Positions 1-7,515 are shown, counted from the stretch's first letter. The stretch is DNA of 64,000 nucleotides from Clostridia bacterium (GCA_017430965.1 JAFRLX010000081.1:1-64000), one strand, 5' to 3'. Notes: generated by a model not told the origin, from the sequence alone. Numbers and translations: made by a program.

Positions 1-342
1 AGCGATTTTGACCGCATTGTTACGGGTGACCTCGGGCATATCGGCAGCGATATTCTCTACAAGTACCTGGCGCGCGAATATCACTTAGATATTCAGTCAC
101 TTCACGATGACTGCGGCAAGCTCATCTTCGCGCGCGAAGCGTAGGATGTGCACGGCGGCGGCTCAGGCGCAGGCTGCTGCGCCTCCATGCTCTGCGCCCA
201 CTTCCTAGGCGCCCTAGCCGCAGGCGACCTCAAAAGGATTCTCTTTGTGCCCACCGGCGCCCTGCTCTCGGCAGCCACAGTTAAACAAGGCAGAACAATA
301 CCAAGCGTGGCACACGCGGTCATCCTCGAAAGTAAGCAATAG
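1..342 (+). pseudogene. spoVAD: SpoVAD C-terminus interrupted by an in-frame TAG
   Basis: The gene runs in from the left edge. Frame 1 gives a SpoVAD-like tail: VTGDLGHIGSDIL, then an NDCG-like stretch (DDCGKLIF), then a TAG at 142-144. The same frame continues without any shift: a GGGSGAGCC glycine/cysteine segment, RILFVPTGALLS and IPSVAHAVILE, ending at TAG 340-342. This matches the conserved end of SpoVAD, a thiolase-fold protein needed to take up dipicolinic acid into the forespore. Relatives usually have Gln at the site of the stop (as in REKQDVHAGGSG), so a single CAG-to-TAG change explains it. Protein truncated here would lose about 65 conserved residues. Whether the stop is real, read through or an assembly error cannot be told from the sequence; metF and the GPH transporter end with TAG, so TAG is a normal stop here. 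Confidence 0.8.
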
Positions 343-417
343 TTCAGCCGACAAGCAACAGGTAACAGAAAACAGGGGCGTATAGCATCCCATCCGCCCG
401 AAAGGATAATTATTACT

Positions 418-564
418 ATGGAAAAAATAATCAAAATGACAGACCTTAATAAATACCTCACTGCCATCCGCGCGGCAAACGCCCTGCGCACCGCCGCCTA
501 TGTGGCAGTCGCTACCCTCACCCTACTCAAAGTAGTGCGGGTATATAAAGCAATGGTGAAATAG
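418..564 (+). CDS. small membrane protein, 48 residues
   Basis: A short frame starting ATG at 418 gives a 48-residue basic protein. Its middle (about residues 24-40, ALRTAAYVAVATLTLLKVV) is hydrophobic enough for one membrane helix, flanked by Arg and Lys residues. An AAAGGA motif (401-406) lies upstream at a slightly long spacing. It follows spoVAD by 75 bases on the same strand, so it may be the last gene of that sporulation transcript; it is far too short to be SpoVAE. I do not recognise the family. It could also be chance, as the frame is short. Confidence 0.4.
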   Translation: MEKIIKMTDLNKYLTAIRAANALRTAAYVAVATLTLLKVVRVYKAMVK

Positions 565-762
565 TGAAACACAAAAACGAAAAACAAGAAGTAAAGCAAA
601 AACACTTAACTCTCTGCTTTTTTCCCAACACGATTTCCGGTCGTGCTTCTTAATTGTTTTATTTCCCCGTTGAGTATTCGCGCCTGGTGTGGTATGATGA
701 AAACAGAAACCTGATGGCGCGGGATAATGAATCGGTAAAAATGAAAAAGGAGAAACGGTATT

Positions 763-1059
763 ATGGATTATATGGGTATGACACAAGAAGAAGTGCAAAA
801 AGAGATTGAGCGCATGCAGAGAGAACTCGAAGAGCAATTGGCGAAAATGACACCTGAAGAGCGCGCGGCAGCAGAGGCGAAGGCGCAGCAAGCCATGCGC
901 GAAGATGATGCCGCCCTGCAAAAGTTGATGGATGATGCTACCAAAATAGCAGCAGACGTCGCGCACGGTGTAGCAGCTAAGCCGAAATTCTGCGGCAACT
1001 GCGGTGCTCCCGCCGGCACCGGCAACTTTTGCGAATTTTGCGGCTCTCCCCTTTCCTAA
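763..1059 (+). CDS. coiled-coil protein with C-terminal zinc ribbon
   Basis: 98 residues. Residues about 5-75 are rich in Glu, Lys, Gln and Ala and look like one long amphipathic helix or coiled coil (MTQEEVQKEIERMQRELEEQ). The tail holds a CGNCG...CEFCG pair, the standard Cys4 zinc ribbon found at the ends of many small Firmicute proteins. An AAAAGGAG ribosome binding site lies about 10 bases before the ATG, and a strong terminator follows directly, so it is a single-gene unit. The role is unknown; helix plus zinc ribbon suggests an adaptor or nucleic-acid/protein contact function, which is inference. Confidence 0.75.
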   Translation: MDYMGMTQEEVQKEIERMQRELEEQLAKMTPEERAAAEAKAQQAMREDDAALQKLMDDATKIAADVAHGVAAKPKFCGNCGAPAGTGNFCEFCGSPLS

Positions 1060-1079
1060 AACTCCGGCTACACGAAACC

Positions 1080-1116
1080 AACCGCCGACAGGGGGAGCCT
1101 GTCGGCGGTTTTTTTT
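1080..1116 (+). terminator. intrinsic terminator of the zinc-ribbon gene
   Basis: A 13-base perfect stem (1080-1092 with 1098-1110, core CCGCCGACAGG) with a 5-base loop runs straight into eight Ts. It ends the small zinc-ribbon gene and overlaps the last codons of the minus-strand gene coming the other way. Confidence 0.95.
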
Positions 1117-1611
1117 ATGACACATAATCTAATATTTTTTGTGCTGTTGCAAGTGACAGCTTGCTTACATTACCATTGGTTAAATAATCATTGATATTAC
1201 CGTGATTCAAATGTAAATCAGTATATATTCTGTAATTGGAAATGTGCTTTTCTTTTTGGCATTTTCGAATACGCACAAGCATTAGTGCTTTAGTGTGGTT
1301 TTCATTGTCTTTTTGATTTAAAGCAGAAAAAAGCTCTTGTAAACCTTTTCGTATTCCTCGCTCAATTGGTTTTCTTTTAAAGCTGCTTCCACATCCTTTA
1401 CATCTTTTAACTCGTCAAATGCATTTTTTAGTCTTTGACTTTGCACTGCTTCAACCTTCGCATTTGTCAGTTGTGCCAACAGCATCGACAGCGCCACAAC
1501 TCGAAAATTCCTATCCGCCTCTTTATCAATCTTTTTCAAGCAAAAAGACCCGCACGCGGAAAGCTCTTTGATATACTGTTTTAAATAACCTTTAAAAGTC
1601 AGTTTTCTCAT
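1115..1611 (-). pseudogene. partner of DUF6036 protein, split by a -1 frame change
   Basis: The first frame (1611 down to 1318) encodes 97 residues and overlaps the upstream gene by 4 bases (ATGA), so it is translationally coupled. It stops just after a run of six Ts (plus-strand A run near 1326-1331). In the -1 frame from that run, a further 70 codons with coding character continue to a TAA at 1115-1117: ...SALNQKDNENHTKALM..., ISNYRIYTDLHLNHGNINDY, KLSLATAQKILDYV. That stretch resembles the small helix-turn-helix-like tail (NHTKALM...SNYRIYTDL.LN.GN.N..L) I know from partners of such nucleotidyltransferases in Clostridia. Reading -1 at the T run gives one 165-residue protein. Either a base is missing (mutation or sequencing error) or the ribosome shifts. 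The family recall is from memory. Confidence 0.65.
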
Positions 1612-2135
1612 TTTTTATTCACCCTTAAAAAATCCTGATAAAAATGATTAAATTCGCTGATTTGTCTATCGCTAATCATTCCTTCTCGAACGGTATTTGC
1701 CAATTGCCCTAATAGTTCCCAATTGATAGCTTTGACAACATTTTTATTATTGATGTCCTCAATATCTTTTTCTCTGCCGGCAGCAATCTTTGAAATAACC
1801 ACATCTTCCAATGAAAGAGTATAGTAATCAATTACTTTTGTTCCCAAGTTCAACTTCACTGCCCTGCTTTGATAATCGTTGGCAAAACAATCCAAATAAG
1901 CATTTGAATTAGCATTAATATCATACTTTTCCATCAACTCTGATAATGAATTGTTTTTGACATTAATTGTATCAATATTATGAGTGGAACGAGGAATAAA
2001 ACTTTGCAAAATCAAAGCGCCGCCACCAACTAAATAAATGTCGAAATGATTGGGTTCTTCCTCAAAAAGCAAATCCGCATCTAAATCCAATTTTAACAAT
2101 CTGTCTATGATTTCATCTCTGCTGAAATTTAACAT
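1608..2135 (-). CDS. DUF6036-type nucleotidyltransferase-fold protein
   Basis: 175 residues from the ATG at 2135, chosen because AAAAAAGGTGAC lies 4 bases before it; an upstream ATG at 2159 has no such site. Residues 34-58 carry the nucleotidyltransferase signature: IYLVGGGALIL, then RSTHNIDTI. In this superfamily (AbiEii/DUF6036) the second part usually reads R.T.DID, so the first acidic residue is Asn53 here while Asp55 remains. Such proteins act as toxins of toxin-antitoxin or abortive-infection pairs, modifying RNA or protein. It is coupled to the frameshifted gene after it, which would be the second half of the pair. Local base composition is more AT-rich than in the neighbours, in keeping with mobile cargo. 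Activity is doubtful because of the Asn. Confidence 0.65.
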   Translation of the reverse strand: MLNFSRDEIIDRLLKLDLDADLLFEEEPNHFDIYLVGGGALILQSFIPRSTHNIDTINVKNNSLSELMEKYDINANSNAYLDCFANDYQSRAVKLNLGTKVIDYYTLSLEDVVISKIAAGREKDIEDINNKNVVKAINWELLGQLANTVREGMISDRQISEFNHFYQDFLRVNKK

Positions 2136-2283
2136 TAAGTCACCTTTTTTGCTTTTCAATAATAGTATTATTTATTTCTAATTTTATTGTATTCAAGTTT
2201 GTTTTTTGTCAATACCCTGTCATTATATTTCTATTACTCCGGCAAAACAACGCTATCCTTCCGCTAAAATCTTCACCGACTGT

Positions 2284-2312
2284 TTGCCTTTGCTTTTGGG
2301 TTGTAGTATAAT
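2284..2312 (+). promoter_or_regulatory. sigma-A promoter of the acetyltransferase gene
   Basis: TTGCCT (2284-2289), 17 bases, TATAAT (2307-2312). The ribosome binding site AGGA follows at 2334. Confidence 0.7.
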
Positions 2313-2345
2313 AGGTACAACAAAGTATTTTTTAGGATGATGCAA

Positions 2346-2993
2346 ATGAACTACCAAGTAATTGACAAAGAGCAGTATTACCGAAAAGGCGTTTTTCGCC
2401 ACTTCACGGAGGACTGCAAGTGTTCCACTTCCATGACGGCAAGAATTGATGTCACCGACCTTGTGCGCTACTCCAAGGAGACAGAGACTAAGTTTTACAT
2501 CAACTTTCTCTACCTCCTTTCCAAAGTGCTCAATTCCCGCGAGGATTACAGGATGGGCTATTTCTGGCAAACAGAGGAGTTAGTCTGCTACGATGTCATT
2601 CACCCCACGCACTATGTTTTTCATGAAGAAACGGAGACCTGCACGCCCGTGTATTCAACATACAATGAAGACTATGACAAGTTCTACCGCGATGCTTTAC
2701 GGGATGTGGAAGAAGCAAAGCAGTGCAAAGAATATCACTTGGATGTGCAAAACCACCCGAACTGGTTTGAAGCCTCCTATATTTCCTGGTTGTCTTATGA
2801 TTCCCTGAATGTCGAATTGCCTGACGGTTACCTGTTTTTTGCGCCGATTATTCACTGGGGAAAATACAGAGAAGAAGGCGGCAGATCGGTGATGCCTGTC
2901 ACTGTTCGCCTCAACCATGCGATTGCTGACGGATACTTGGTGGCAAATGTGTTTCGCCTTTTGGAAAAGGAAATAAAACGGTTTACAAATTAA
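2346..2993 (+). CDS. chloramphenicol acetyltransferase-like (CatA family) protein
   Basis: 215 residues from the third of three close ATGs (2337, 2340, 2346); AGGA at 2334 is correctly spaced only for 2346. The whole length follows the CatA trimeric acetyltransferase fold: an FRHF...CS.SMTARIDVT start, HPTHYVFHEETETCTPV in the middle, FAPIIHWGKY, and the active-site motif NHAIADGY at residues 190-197. Family members read HHxxxDG; here the first His is Asn but the catalytic second His (191) and the structural Asp (195) are kept. It would transfer acetyl from acetyl-CoA to a hydroxyl of a small molecule. Many gut Clostridia carry such CAT-like proteins of unproved substrate, so resistance to chloramphenicol should not be assumed. 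The following genes (DUF362, broken vat, GNAT) lie in the same direction. Confidence 0.75.
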   Translation: MNYQVIDKEQYYRKGVFRHFTEDCKCSTSMTARIDVTDLVRYSKETETKFYINFLYLLSKVLNSREDYRMGYFWQTEELVCYDVIHPTHYVFHEETETCTPVYSTYNEDYDKFYRDALRDVEEAKQCKEYHLDVQNHPNWFEASYISWLSYDSLNVELPDGYLFFAPIIHWGKYREEGGRSVMPVTVRLNHAIADGYLVANVFRLLEKEIKRFTN

Positions 2994-3025
2994 CAATAAA
3001 AGAGTAGCGAAATGAGGTGAAAAAG

Positions 3026-3904
3026 ATGAAACCGAAAGTATATTTCACAAAAGAAATATCACCTGAAAAAGTCCTTGAAATGTACCGCTTGGCAGAGAAA
3101 GAGCTCAGCGGTAACGTTGCCGTGAAACTGCACTCCGGCGAGGAAGGAAATCAAAACTTTCTAAAACCGGAGTTTTGGAAACCTGTTATTGACAGCATTT
3201 CCGGCACGGTTGTGGAATGCAACACTGCCTATGACGGAGCAAGAAACACAACAGAAAAACACAAAGAACTGATAAAAAAGCACGGCTGGGAAACATGCTT
3301 TTCTGTTGACCTGCTGGATGCCGAGGGACCGGATATTGAGCTGGCGATTCCCAACGGAAAAGTAATCAAAAAAGATTTGGTCGGAAAAAACATTGCCGAT
3401 TATCAATCCATGCTGGTGCTTTCTCACTTTAAAGGGCACCCGATGGGCGGATTCGGCGGAGCGCTCAAACAGCTGTCAATCGGTTGCGCTTCCTCTGCCG
3501 GCAAGGCATATATCCATTCCGGCGGTAAACAAACCGCTCAGGAGGGGTTGTGGGATAACATCTGCTCTCAGGATGAATTTCTTGAAGCAATGGCGGATGC
3601 CGCGTGGGCAGTGGTTGAGTATTTTGGCGGCAATATGGTGTTTGTCAATGTCATGAAAAACATGTCCGTTGACTGCGACTGCTGCGCGGTCGCCGAAGAC
3701 CCCTGCTTGCAGGATATGGGTATTCTGGTGTCGTTGGACCCGGTTGCAATTGACCAGGCATGCATCGACAAAGTGTACGCTTGCGATGACCCCGGCAAAG
3801 AACACTTTATTGAACGGGTGGAGAGCCGCCACGGCATTCACACGATTGAAGCCGCGGCTGAGCTCGGAATCGGCTCAAGAGAATATGAATTGATAGAGGT
3901 ATAA
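3026..3904 (+). CDS. DUF362 domain protein
   Basis: 292 residues; the ATG at 3026 is preferred over the in-frame GTG at 3017 because GAGGTGA lies right before it. The sequence is typical of DUF362: KVYFTKEISPEKV at the start, VAVKLHSGEEGN, VVECNTAYDGAR, VLSHFKGHPMGGFGGALKQL, CASSAGKAYIHSGG and SLDPVAIDQACID. Longer members carry a C-terminal 2x[4Fe-4S] ferredoxin domain; this one does not, although it has a clustered CDCC (residues about 214-220) and further Cys. Function is unproved in the family; links to iron-sulfur or redox chemistry have been suggested. It starts 32 bases after the acetyltransferase, so the two probably share a transcript. Confidence 0.8.
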   Translation: MKPKVYFTKEISPEKVLEMYRLAEKELSGNVAVKLHSGEEGNQNFLKPEFWKPVIDSISGTVVECNTAYDGARNTTEKHKELIKKHGWETCFSVDLLDAEGPDIELAIPNGKVIKKDLVGKNIADYQSMLVLSHFKGHPMGGFGGALKQLSIGCASSAGKAYIHSGGKQTAQEGLWDNICSQDEFLEAMADAAWAVVEYFGGNMVFVNVMKNMSVDCDCCAVAEDPCLQDMGILVSLDPVAIDQACIDKVYACDDPGKEHFIERVESRHGIHTIEAAAELGIGSREYELIEV

Positions 3905-4012
3905 GTTCCAATGTAAAGGAACGGCAGCTTGAGAAGAAAAAGGCTTATCCTCCCACATACATTACACCAATTTTCTACGAAGGCAGACAGCGTTCATAAA
4001 TAGAGAGTATTT

Positions 4013-4359
4013 ATGAAAGATAAAAGGTTACCAGACCCTCATACCATTCATCCGATTGCGGGATATAATAAAGAAATATATGTTCAGCCGACTATTCAAA
4101 ACCCGAATATCATCGTCGGCGATTTCACCTATATTGCCGACGCGGAATTTGAGAGCCATATGACTCGCTTATCCGAATGGAACAATGACAAACTGATTAT
4201 TGGTAAATTCCACCGGATTGCATCGGGTGTTGAATGTGTGATGAACTGATTGATGCATTGCTTCAATTCAAGTGGTGGGACAAAAGCATTGAGCAAATCA
4301 ATGAACTCATTCCCATTTTAACCGGTAGTGATGTAACAAAACCAAGGCAGAACTCATAA
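4013..4359 (+). pseudogene. Vat/CatB-type xenobiotic acetyltransferase with internal deletion
   Basis: The first 77 codons (4013-4249) match the start of Vat-type left-handed beta-helix acetyltransferases: a PDPHTIHPIAGY motif, NPNIIVGDFTYI, FESHMTRLSEWN and IIGKFHRIASGVECVM. The frame then stops. Immediately overlapping it, from 4240 in another frame, the family's C-terminal end appears: DELIDALLQFKWWDKSIEQI, NELIPILTGSD, ending TAA 4357-4359. So the N-terminus is joined to the C-terminus with the central portion (around 90-100 residues in complete proteins, including the catalytic His region and most hexapeptide repeats) missing and the frame changed at the joint. The product cannot be an active enzyme. 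Intact relatives acetylate streptogramin A or chloramphenicol. Confidence 0.85.
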
Positions 4360-4397
4360 AGAGATTGGGCTGACTTTTTCAGCAGAGGTTGACAGAT

Positions 4398-4889
4398 TTG
4401 AACATAAGAGAATACACTCAAAAAGATTTGGCGGCGATGATTGCCTTATGGAACGAAGTGGTTGCGGAAGGTATCGCTTTCCCGCAAGAAGATTTGCTGA
4501 GCGCCGAAACGGGCGCGACATTCTTTGCGGCGCAAAGCTACTGCGGTGTGGCTGAAAACCAAGGTGACATTGTCGGTTTATACATTTTACACCCCAACAA
4601 TGTCGGCAGGTGCGGGCATATCTGCAATGCAAGTTATGCCGTCAGCTCCGCTTGCAGAGGGCAGCACATTGGCGAAAAGTTAGTGCGCGACTGTCTTGAA
4701 AACGCAAAGCGGCTCGGTTTCAAAATACTGCAATTCAATGCGGTCGTGGAAAGCAACATTCACGCAAGGCATTTGTATGAGCGCATCGGCTTTCACCAAT
4801 TAGGCGTGATTCCCGGCGGCTTTAGAATGAAAGACGGGCACTATGAAAACATTTGTCCTTATTATATTGAACTGACAGACAAAGACTGA
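4398..4889 (+). CDS. GNAT family N-acetyltransferase
   Basis: 163 residues from a TTG at 4398, which stands 9 bases after AGAGG; a TTG at 4389 in the same frame is possible and would add three residues. The start NIREYTQKDLAAMIALWNEV and the acetyl-CoA-binding motif A region (SSACRGQHIGEKLVRDCLE, fitting the R/Q-x-x-G-x-G/A pattern as RGQHIG) are standard, followed by LGFKILQFNAVVESN and ARHLYERIGFHQLGVIPGGF, the usual last strand and loop. It is a single GNAT domain; the substrate cannot be told. It ends 17 bases before the next gene and probably shares its transcript. Confidence 0.85.
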   Translation: MNIREYTQKDLAAMIALWNEVVAEGIAFPQEDLLSAETGATFFAAQSYCGVAENQGDIVGLYILHPNNVGRCGHICNASYAVSSACRGQHIGEKLVRDCLENAKRLGFKILQFNAVVESNIHARHLYERIGFHQLGVIPGGFRMKDGHYENICPYYIELTDKD

Positions 4890-4906
4890 CAGAGCGGGAG
4901 AAACAT

Positions 4907-5554
4907 ATGAAATACGGTGAATCCTTTTTTGATATTGCATACTTGGTCATTGCCATCGGCATCGGCATCTTTCTGCTCGCAAAAGCAAGCGGAAAGCTGC
5001 AAAAGCTGATGGGCGCGGCGGCGCTGGTTCTCGGCTGCGGGGATGCCTTTCACCTGGTGCCGCGGGTGCTCAACTACTTTGTTGAGAAAGATTTTTCAAC
5101 CGCCCTCGGCATTGGCAAGCTGGTTACTTCTATCACGATGACCGTGTTTTACATCTTGATGTACTACATTTATCTCCACAACTTTCAGGCGCAGCAGAAC
5201 AAAGGTGTAAGCGCCGCTGTGTGGGGCTTAGCGGTAATCAGAATCGCGCTGTGCCTGTTCCCGCAAAATGAGTGGCTGAGCAATAACTCCCCGCTGCTTT
5301 GGGGTATTTTGCGCAACATCCCGTTTGCCGTTCTCGGGCTGATAATTGTTATTCTGTATTTTCGGCACAGAAAAGGCGATGCCTGCTTTCGCTTTGTTTG
5401 GCTTTATGTAGCGCTTTCGTTTTTGTTTTACATCCCGGTTGTGGTCGGCGCGGATGCCGTGCCGCTTCTCGGCGCGCTGATGCTGCCCAAAACCATTTGC
5501 TATGTGCTCATACTGCTCACTTTCTTAAAAAAGAAAAAAGAAGTTTCATCATAG
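4907..5554 (+). CDS. polytopic membrane protein, about seven helices
   Basis: 215 residues with six to seven strongly hydrophobic segments (first at about residues 8-28, IAYLVIAIGIGIFLLAKA), short charged loops and a Lys-rich end (LKKKKEVSS). GGGAG lies 8 bases before the ATG. I recognise it as a kind of protein seen in Clostridia but know no function. Conserved-looking points are CGDAFHLVPRVLNYF after the second helix and YYIYLHNF in the fourth. It is the last gene of the unit: a strong terminator follows by 11 bases. Confidence 0.75.
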   Translation: MKYGESFFDIAYLVIAIGIGIFLLAKASGKLQKLMGAAALVLGCGDAFHLVPRVLNYFVEKDFSTALGIGKLVTSITMTVFYILMYYIYLHNFQAQQNKGVSAAVWGLAVIRIALCLFPQNEWLSNNSPLLWGILRNIPFAVLGLIIVILYFRHRKGDACFRFVWLYVALSFLFYIPVVVGADAVPLLGALMLPKTICYVLILLTFLKKKKEVSS

Positions 5555-5565
5555 AATTATTAAAA

Positions 5566-5594
5566 CCGCCGTCGGGTTACCGACGGCGGTTTTT
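5566..5594. terminator. bidirectional terminator between convergent genes
   Basis: CCGCCGTCGG (5566-5575) pairs with 5580-5589 around a GTTA loop, with five Ts to the right and four As to the left. It serves the membrane-protein gene on the plus strand and the hydrolase gene on the minus strand. Confidence 0.9.
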
Positions 5595-5598
5595 AGCT

Positions 5599-6315
5599 CT
5601 ATTTACAGTATTTATAGATTTCTTTAGTGGTGATGTTCCACTGTTCTTGAGGCAGGATGGTGGCTTTGCCATCACCTTTTTGCTCTCCGTAGGAGCCGAA
5701 ATAGGCGTGGTTGCCGCCGCTAATTTCTACTGCTTTATACTCTTTAGGAACCAAAGAAAATGACTCCTCAAGCGCCGCGCGGTTGAGCACTTTGTCATTC
5801 TCACCGTAAAGGAACACCACCGGAAACTTTGCCGCGCTCAAATCTTTGGAAGGGTACGCTGCGAGCAAAAACAGCCCTGCATACTCTTCAAGGTGCTCGG
5901 CGGCGTGGTTCGCCGCCATTACCCCGCCGAGGGAGTGCCCGGCAAGGTAGTACTCCTGATAGGAATATCGCGCGCGAATGGCATCTGCTCTATTTGCGCC
6001 GAAAATAGCGAGTTTAAGCGGCATTTTCAGCAAGAAACAGTCAATCCCCTGTGCGGCAAGGGAGCGCAACAGCGGCACATACGCCGTTTCTTCCACTTTC
6101 CCGCCGGGGTAGAAAATTAACGCCTTTTCTTCTCCGGGACCATCAATCCAATAGCCCTCTTCTATTTGCTTAAGCTCTATGCTTTGGCTGCTCGCCATAA
6201 AACTGTCCACATCAACTGCCCTGTAACAGGTGTTTCCATATATCCCGACAGCAACGCCCGACAGCGCAATCAATCCGACCAAAATTGCAAGGATTGTTTT
6301 TGTTCTTTTTTTCAT
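5599..6315 (-). CDS. membrane-anchored alpha/beta hydrolase
   Basis: 238 residues. Residues 7-27 form one hydrophobic helix that is an uncleaved anchor or signal peptide. The rest is a short alpha/beta-hydrolase fold: ALIFYPGGKVE (oxyanion-hole region), the nucleophile elbow AGHSLGG with Ser128, FLYGENDKV with the likely catalytic Asp174, and GGNHAYFG with His203. The triad is therefore complete. The family includes carboxylesterases, dienelactone-hydrolase-like and lipase-like enzymes; the substrate is unknown. The active domain would lie outside the membrane. No nearby gene explains its job. AGGGGTGGAGAG before the ATG is the ribosome binding site. Confidence 0.8.
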   Translation of the reverse strand: MKKRTKTILAILVGLIALSGVAVGIYGNTCYRAVDVDSFMASSQSIELKQIEEGYWIDGPGEEKALIFYPGGKVEETAYVPLLRSLAAQGIDCFLLKMPLKLAIFGANRADAIRARYSYQEYYLAGHSLGGVMAANHAAEHLEEYAGLFLLAAYPSKDLSAAKFPVVFLYGENDKVLNRAALEESFSLVPKEYKAVEISGGNHAYFGSYGEQKGDGKATILPQEQWNITTKEIYKYCK

Positions 6316-6517
6316 CTCTCCACCCCTTTTTGCCGTTCCATTCTATTCACGGGTTTTGAAAAGTGTTCAGTGCGGTTTGTTTTCGAGCAAGGAGAAAACA
6401 CAGAGCACTTCCTGCTGCTCTACGGCAGAACCTTGCATAAGTTTAATGCTGCTCATACTGTACATCCCTGATGCAGGCGGCGAATGGAGAACCATTCGCC
6501 GCTTCTTAGTGGTTGTA

Positions 6518-7300
6518 TTATTTCTTTACAGAATCGCTGTTCACCGGGAAGGTGAAATAAGTGTCGGGATACGGCTCGTTTTCGAGCGTGAAGTGCCACC
6601 ACTCTTCCGCAAGCGGCTTGAAGCCGTTGTCAAGCATCGCTTTTCTGAGAATCATGCGGTTATTGAACTGCACTTTTGTGATGTTTTTATAGTCCGGATG
6701 GCTTTCTTCGCCGAAGAAGTCGAAGGTGCCGCCCATATCCAGTTCTTTTTCCGTTTTCATATCAAACAAAGTCAAGTCAACCGTACTGCCGCGGCTGTGC
6801 CCGGAATGTTCCATAATATAGCCTTGCGGGAACAGCACATCTTTTTCCAAATCAGGGTAGAAGTACTCCTTCATGCGCGTATCTTCCGCATCCTTTGCCC
6901 AGTTGACAAAGTTTGTGACTGCCTTTTGCGGGCGGTAGGCATCATAAATCTTCAAGCGATACCCCTTTGCCATGACATCATCACTCACCTTTTTGAGAGC
7001 TGCAGCAGCCTCTTTGGTGATTAAGGCGACCGGCTCTTCATAACCATCAATGCGATCCCCCACAAAGTTATAGGTAGAATAGTAGCGGATTTCCAAAATA
7101 ACATCCGGCACCGCTTCGCTGAGCATCACAAAGTCGGAAGCATCGTTAGATAGCTTGGTGCCATCCTCTGCAACCGTTTCGGTGACTGCCTCAGTCGGCT
7201 TCGTTGTTTCCTCATTATTCGATTTTGCTGCACAACCGCCAAAAACAATGCTCACAATCAACAGCAGTGCGAGCACAAAAGCTCCCTTTTGTTTGAACAT
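6518..7300 (-). CDS. VanX-type D-Ala-D-Ala dipeptidase lipoprotein
   Basis: 260 residues. A lipoprotein signal ends in VFGGC with Cys23 as the lipid-modified residue, followed by a Thr/Glu linker. The catalytic domain is M15D (VanX/DdpX): LEIRYYSTYNFVGDRIDGY, IYDAYRP with the substrate-binding Arg, SGHSRGSTVDLTL giving zinc ligands His168 and Asp175, and EEWWHFT giving the base Glu233 and third ligand His236. All key residues are present. VanX cleaves D-Ala-D-Ala; in vancomycin resistance it is cytoplasmic and sits with vanH and vanA, which are absent. A lipid-anchored form outside the cell more likely recycles or scavenges peptidoglycan dipeptides. A promoter at 7332-7360 drives it alone. 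Confidence 0.88.
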   Translation of the reverse strand: MFKQKGAFVLALLLIVSIVFGGCAAKSNNEETTKPTEAVTETVAEDGTKLSNDASDFVMLSEAVPDVILEIRYYSTYNFVGDRIDGYEEPVALITKEAAAALKKVSDDVMAKGYRLKIYDAYRPQKAVTNFVNWAKDAEDTRMKEYFYPDLEKDVLFPQGYIMEHSGHSRGSTVDLTLFDMKTEKELDMGGTFDFFGEESHPDYKNITKVQFNNRMILRKAMLDNGFKPLAEEWWHFTLENEPYPDTYFTFPVNSDSVKK

Positions 7301-7331
7301 CTTTGTGCCTCCCTTTTAAGCTCTTGCCCTC

Positions 7332-7360
7332 ATTATACACCAATGCTTCCGATTGTTCAA
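7332..7360 (-). promoter_or_regulatory. sigma-A promoter of the dipeptidase gene
   Basis: On the minus strand TTGAAC (7360-7355), 17 bases, TATAAT (7337-7332). Confidence 0.75.
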
Positions 7361-7443
7361 TTCTAAATCACCAAAACGCTTAAAGATGTTTTCTTTTCGC
7401 GTTTTTGCCGCATAAAGCGCTTCCTTTGCTCCTATACTTCACA

Positions 7444-7472
7444 TTGACTCTGCTTTCATTCGGTGTTACAAT
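7444..7472 (+). promoter_or_regulatory. sigma-A promoter of the small lipoprotein gene
   Basis: TTGACT (7444-7449), 17 bases, TACAAT (7467-7472), 44 bases before the ATG at 7516. Confidence 0.8.
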
Positions 7473-7515
7473 GAAGTCAGCAGATAACCAAAATAATGAT
7501 AAAGGAGAAAGGAAA

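Noticed and set aside
1..342. TAG recoded as an amino acid throughout the genome
   Set aside because: metF (28282-28284) and the GPH transporter end at TAG in places that fit family length, so TAG is a stop here.
5299..5763. Frame of 154 codons overlapping the membrane-protein gene
   Set aside because: It crosses the bidirectional terminator and is a shadow of two real genes.
6477..6502. GCGGCGAATGG hairpin after the dipeptidase gene as a terminator
   Set aside because: The stem is good but no T run follows on either strand, so I did not list it as a terminator.
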